Positions 60,740 to 64,000 of a stretch of DNA of 64,000 nucleotides are shown here, piece by piece. Every line of letters starts with the position of its first letter. The first letter of the stretch is position 1. The stretch is taken from assembly GCA_944383015.1 (NCBI GenBank), contig CALWOC010000002.1:62001-126000 (forward strand), given 5' to 3'. Under the pieces are notes generated by a model. That model ran no database searches. It saw only the letters and a list, made by a program, of their open reading frames with translations, and had not been told where the DNA came from. A program made the position numbers and the translations under genes. The DNA comes from an uncultured Clostridia bacterium. Its GTDB lineage: Bacteria > Bacillota > Clostridia > TANB77 > CAG-465.

Positions 60740-62020
60740 CTATTCTTCTGTTAACATATTTCTAAATTCAGATGCAAGATATAATGAACCAGTGACTAAT
60801 AATAAATCTGAATTTTCTTGTTCTTTTATATATTTATATGCATCTTCTAGCAAGTTAAATGATTTGTATTTTATATTTAACTTAGAAGCTACTTTTTCTA
60901 AATTATTTATTTTTTCTGCTTTTTTATATTTATTTTTATATTCAACAAATATTATTTCTTGGAAATATGAATATATTTCTTCAATAAATTTTGAATAATT
61001 TTTTCCTTCTGTAAAAGACATTATTGCATAATTTTTCTTTCCTTTATATTCATATAAAAAATCTTTAAGAGCTTCAGCACCAGCAATATTATGAGAACCA
61101 TCAACATAGATAGTTGGAGAACCATCAAATTTTTCAAGTCTTGCTGGAAAGCTTGTATCAGATATTCCACTATTTATTGCAGAAAATGATATTTTATATC
61201 CAAGATTAATTAGAATATTTGAAGCTAAAATTACCATCAATGCATTATATATTTGATGTTTTCCAATTAAATTTAGCTTATAATATGTTCCTTTGTAGCT
61301 AAAGTAGTTAATATTATGATTACATTTTATAATATCTAATAGTTTTAAACTTGGAATGTATAGTTTGTTATTTTTCTTTAAGCAAAAAGTTCTAATTGTA
61401 TCTAAAACTTCTTTATGTTGTTTTGGATAAGTAACTGTAATTTTATCCTTTTTTATAATGCCACATTTTTCGGATGCAATTTCTTCTAATGTATTTCCTA
61501 AAAATTTAGTGTGATCATAATCTATAAGCGTAATTATAGATAATATGGTTGTATTTATTATATTAGTTGGATCTAATCTTCCACCCATTCCAACTTCAAG
61601 ACATACAAAATCACATTTATTATCATTAAAATACATAAAAGCAATTGCTGTTATAATTTCAAAGCCATTTGGAGCATTATCATTTTTCTCCATCTCTTTA
61701 ATAATTGGATCGATTTTTTTTAAATACTTTGATAAATCATTATTTGATATAAATTCATTGTTTATTTGTATTCTTTCGTTAAATGAAATTACATATGGAG
61801 AAATAAATTTTCCTACTTTATATCCACTGTTTTTTAGCACATTTGCAAGCATTGTAGTAGTTGAACCTTTGCCATTTGTACCTGTAATATGAATAAACTT
61901 TAAGTTATCTTGAGGATTATTAAGTTTATTCATTAGACTTATCATTCTACTATTATCTTTTTTTTCTTTATTATTTTTTCTATCTTTATAAATATATGAT
62001 ATTATTTCTTCGTTTGTCAT
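60740..62020 (-). CDS. folC: folylpolyglutamate synthase / dihydrofolate synthase
   Basis: 426 residues, normal length. P-loop FIHITGTNGKGSTTTML near residue 40, ISPYVISFNERIQIN (folate-binding loop), EVGMGGRLDPTNII, and VDGSHNIAGAEAL in the C-terminal glutamate-ligase domain. It adds glutamates to folates. Upstream are two genes for nucleotide metabolism on the same strand, with 35 bp to the kinase gene. Confidence 0.95.
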   Translation of the reverse strand: MTNEEIISYIYKDRKNNKEKKDNSRMISLMNKLNNPQDNLKFIHITGTNGKGSTTTMLANVLKNSGYKVGKFISPYVISFNERIQINNEFISNNDLSKYLKKIDPIIKEMEKNDNAPNGFEIITAIAFMYFNDNKCDFVCLEVGMGGRLDPTNIINTTILSIITLIDYDHTKFLGNTLEEIASEKCGIIKKDKITVTYPKQHKEVLDTIRTFCLKKNNKLYIPSLKLLDIIKCNHNINYFSYKGTYYKLNLIGKHQIYNALMVILASNILINLGYKISFSAINSGISDTSFPARLEKFDGSPTIYVDGSHNIAGAEALKDFLYEYKGKKNYAIMSFTEGKNYSKFIEEIYSYFQEIIFVEYKNKYKKAEKINNLEKVASKLNIKYKSFNLLEDAYKYIKEQENSDLLLVTGSLYLASEFRNMLTEE

Positions 62021-62055
62021 ATTTAACCTCCATGTAATACTAAGATGGTATGATA

Positions 62056-62631
62056 TTAAAAGTTAAGTATGTTTTTTATTTTTGTTTTTAACTCTTGTTC
62101 ATCAGTATCATTAGATACTTTGAATACTTTTATATTAGGATATTTTGATGAAATTTCATCTGCCATCTTTAAATATTCTATTTGTTGATTTTTACTACTT
62201 TCTATATTAAATTTTGCATATTCAGTAATAGCTTTATCATCTCTTATTAGTCTTTTATTAAATAAGTTTGTATCTTTAAGATAAAGTGTTATATAGTATA
62301 TATCAAAATCTAGTTTACTAAATTTTTCGAGTAGTTTTTCGTATTCATCTGAAAAGCTATACTCTTTAAATTTTAATCTACTATAAATTTCTTCAGTAAA
62401 GAAAGTTCTATCAAATACTAAGTTTATACTTTTATTTTCCATTTTTTCTATATATTCAATTAGGTCCCAATACATGTCACTAGCTTTCTTTTTACCAGTT
62501 GGAGTGCTATCTGCCGTACCACATAATCTATATAAGTTTGTATACTTTAGACTATGTCTTATATAATCAGTAACAGTTGTTTTTCCAGCACCTTGAGGAC
62601 CTTCAACAACTATTAATTTTGAATTTGCCAT
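62056..62631 (-). CDS. P-loop deoxynucleoside/thymidylate kinase-like protein
   Basis: 191 residues from the ATG at 62631 (AGGTGA upstream; a GTG at 62640 is an alternative). P-loop VVEGPQGAGKTTVTDYI, then the DRT motif LVFDRTFFTEEIYSRLKF and a lid segment KRLIRDD. The DRx motif and size match the deoxynucleoside-kinase/thymidylate-kinase superfamily. It is the partner of the upstream uncharacterised gene, 9 bp away, so a nucleotide-salvage role is likely. Substrate not predictable by eye. Confidence 0.82.
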   Translation of the reverse strand: MANSKLIVVEGPQGAGKTTVTDYIRHSLKYTNLYRLCGTADSTPTGKKKASDMYWDLIEYIEKMENKSINLVFDRTFFTEEIYSRLKFKEYSFSDEYEKLLEKFSKLDFDIYYITLYLKDTNLFNKRLIRDDKAITEYAKFNIESSKNQQIEYLKMADEISSKYPNIKVFKVSNDTDEQELKTKIKNILNF

Positions 62632-62640
62632 ATTCTTCAC

Positions 62641-63297
62641 CTATCCTTCTCTTGGAGTTGTTATTAATTCGCTATATGGAAATTCATTTTCTATAATTTT
62701 ACAGAAATCTCTAAATTCTCTTTGTTTATGATTTCTTCTTGCTCTATATACATTTCTCATTATTTCATAGTTACCAGTCCAAGTTGATTTAAAATTATAA
62801 CTTTGAGGAGAATCAAAAACAATCTCTCTCCATAGCGCCATTGCTTCTTCCATTTTGCCTTCATCTTTTAGTTTTTGATATTCTTTAATTCTTTTATTTA
62901 AATCTTCTAAAACATATTTTCTAAATGGGGTTATATTAATATTTCCTTTTTCATCATCTATACTAAAGTCTTCAAATGTTAAAAGTCTACTTCCAAGCTT
63001 GTGCATTCTACTTGTACTATTTCTTACTGTAGCAACTTTATATGTATCAAAATCCCACCACCAAGACATTGGAGCTGTAATATCCATTGATACGAATATT
63101 TGTCTTAAAAATTTAGAATGGTCAGAGCCTGCTTTTGTTAGTTTTAAAGCAAGCGCTAAATCTTTAGGCCCTATTATATATTTTCCTGTGTCTTTATCAT
63201 AATAACTATCACTTTTGTCCCACGATTCTAAAGGGTTTCGCATACCTCTTAATGCACCTTCAAAATTTAGAACTTCTAAATTTTCTACCTTAATCAT
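62641..63297 (-). CDS. uncharacterised protein, possibly ThyX-like
   Basis: 218 residues from the ATG at 63297 behind GGAGGTAT; a longer reading to 63357 passes through that site. Conserved-looking blocks are ALRGMRNPLESWDKSDS, SDHSKFLRQIFVSMDITAPMSW and VATVRNSTSRMHKL. The histidine-arginine layout and the RNSTSRMHK end faintly recall flavin-dependent thymidylate synthase (ThyX), and pairing with a thymidylate-kinase-like gene would make sense, but the family assignment is unsure. Confidence 0.6.
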   Translation of the reverse strand: MIKVENLEVLNFEGALRGMRNPLESWDKSDSYYDKDTGKYIIGPKDLALALKLTKAGSDHSKFLRQIFVSMDITAPMSWWWDFDTYKVATVRNSTSRMHKLGSRLLTFEDFSIDDEKGNINITPFRKYVLEDLNKRIKEYQKLKDEGKMEEAMALWREIVFDSPQSYNFKSTWTGNYEIMRNVYRARRNHKQREFRDFCKIIENEFPYSELITTPREG

Positions 63298-63462
63298 ATT
63301 ATCATACCTCCAAAAAAACTCTATTAATATGATACTACAAACTAAAAAAAGTTTCAATTAAAAAATGTTAAAATATAAAGTCAAAAATAATGTTTAATTT
63401 TAAATAATGACTATTTACTCAAATAATATTACAAATTTTGCAAATTATTTGCATAAATACTA

Positions 63463-63491
63463 TTGAAATATTAATATAAAGATGCTATAAT
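63463..63491 (+). promoter_or_regulatory. promoter of the leader-peptide gene
   Basis: TTGAAA (63463-63468) and TATAAT (63486-63491) with a 17-bp spacer. A perfect ATTTTAAAAAAT / ATTTTTTAAAAT hairpin (63507-63534) lies in the 5' leader before the small frame. Confidence 0.75.
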
Positions 63492-63547
63492 CTTGTCCAT
63501 AGTAATATTTTAAAAAATTTATATTTTTTAAAATTGAGGATGGAAAA

Positions 63548-63640
63548 ATGAAAAAATTAAATTTTAATAGAAAAAGAAAAGACTTAGAGATTCTAAATAA
63601 AAAACATTGGAAGCTATATCAAAAAAGATTGTTGATATAG
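63548..63640 (+). CDS. 30-residue basic leader peptide
   Basis: MKKLNFNRKRKDLEI ... ending KRLLI, with GAGGATGG upstream. Nine Lys and five Arg of 30. It contains the 5' arm of the downstream terminator, so its translation can control whether that terminator folds. Such peptides often precede antibiotic-resistance or ribosome-protection genes in Firmicutes. Confidence 0.6.
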   Translation: MKKLNFNRKRKDLEILNKKHWKLYQKRLLI

Positions 63641-63671
63641 TTTTGTAAGATGAATTTCTAGGTCTTTTTTG
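63580..63671 (+). terminator. attenuator overlapping the leader peptide
   Basis: AGACTTAGAGATTC (63580-63593) pairs with GAATTTCTAGGTCT (63652-63665), 14 bp with two G-U pairs, followed by T6. The 58-nt loop holds the rest of the leader frame. Confidence 0.62.
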
Positions 63672-63715
63672 TATATTTTTCAATAAGCTAAGTGTATTGA
63701 TTGGAGGAAATATTA

Positions 63716-64000
63716 ATGTATTTATGTACAAATAAAATTAAAAATTGGAAACAAATTAACTACAGAAATGTCGATACCATGCTATCTGTTCAATTTATAT
63801 ATGATTTGTATGATCAATATGTTTCAGATATAAATTGGTTTAGATTTAAAAATGTGTGTCTTTATTATCAGGATAATAAATTGTGGTCATATACTCCACA
63901 AGAAGATTGGGAAAAGGCAATATCTAATATTGCAAATCAATTTAAAGATCCTAAAAAGTATAGTAATCCAAATATTATAAATAAATGTTATTGGTATTAT
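63716..64000 (+). CDS. gene behind the attenuator, 5' part
   Basis: 95 codons to the edge of the window, behind TTGGAGGAAA. MYLCTNKIKNWKQINYRNVD, then DQYVSDINWFRFKNVCLYYQ and a Trp/Tyr-rich tail ending KCYWYY. No family recognised from this fragment. Its regulation by a leader peptide and attenuator suggests inducible expression, for example by an antibiotic or amino-acid limitation. Confidence 0.75.
   Translation, partial: MYLCTNKIKNWKQINYRNVDTMLSVQFIYDLYDQYVSDINWFRFKNVCLYYQDNKLWSYTPQEDWEKAISNIANQFKDPKKYSNPNIINKCYWYY

Noticed and set aside
60660..60998. Plus-strand frame opposite the end of folC
   Set aside because: Antisense shadow of folC; no promoter or ribosome binding site.

Overview
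The window is an AT-rich, gene-dense chromosomal segment from a spore-forming low-GC Firmicute, most likely an uncultured gut-type member of the class Clostridia. Supports are the order rpoC - rpsL - rpsG - fusA - tuf, strong AGGAGG ribosome binding sites, several TTG/GTG starts, TATAAT-type promoters, simple hairpin-plus-T terminators, and the sporulation gene yabG. No rRNA, tRNA or CRISPR array was seen.

Layout. 1-11.3 kb: the 3' part of rpoC, a transglutaminase-like protein, a large membrane-anchored von Willebrand A protein, then rpsL, rpsG, fusA and tuf. 11.3-24.1 kb: acpP, an rnc / radical-SAM / Alg14-Alg13-like / split transketolase cluster, rarA, a DUF5711-like propeller, cvpA, comEA, an HD-GYP response regulator with a non-phosphorylatable receiver, and mecA. 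24.2-25.3 kb: rpsF-ssb-rpsR. 25.3-31.4 kb: an accessory region. Its first 4.4 kb is bounded by a perfect 79-bp duplication of the 3' end of rpsR, the mark of site-specific insertion. It carries a FemAB-like enzyme, an ECF sigma/anti-sigma pair, a secreted matrixin-like metalloprotease and a secreted companion, followed by two ribbon-helix-helix genes and a GAF-like regulator.

32.36-58.64 kb: a complete 26.3-kb integrative conjugative element (ICE) inserted in the last codons of yabG by its own large serine recombinase. An 8-bp core (GAGGTCAA) is present at both ends, and joining the two chromosomal halves restores a YabG-like C-terminus. The ICE has a RepA-type initiator, ArdC-like protein, candidate oriT, MobC, relaxase, VirD4, a VirB2/3/4/6-like mating channel, an M23 hydrolase, a broken MT-A70 methylase, a sortase and a thioester adhesin. 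It then carries a 6-kb cargo that repeats the 26.7-31.4 kb module gene for gene (sigma, anti-sigma, protease, companion, RHH, RHH, GAF) plus a third protease/companion pair, and ends with Tn916-type split sigma-like regulators behind a structured leader, a degenerate resolvase-like protein and the integrase.

58.7-64 kb: chromosome again, with a membrane thioredoxin and CcdA, rpsT, folC, a P-loop nucleotide kinase, an uncharacterised protein, and at the edge a gene preceded by a leader peptide and an attenuator-like terminator.

The most interesting unit is the sigma / anti-sigma / matrixin / companion / double-RHH / GAF module, present in the chromosome and in the ICE. Its three transcription units share a TGCAACC ... 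TCT(A/T)T(A/T) type promoter, and its four RHH genes share paired TGGTC(C/T) boxes exactly 21 bp apart. The companions and the anti-sigma ectodomains appear to share a domain whose strand pattern recalls the TIMP/netrin fold, so a bacterial metalloprotease-inhibitor pair under ECF control is a testable idea.
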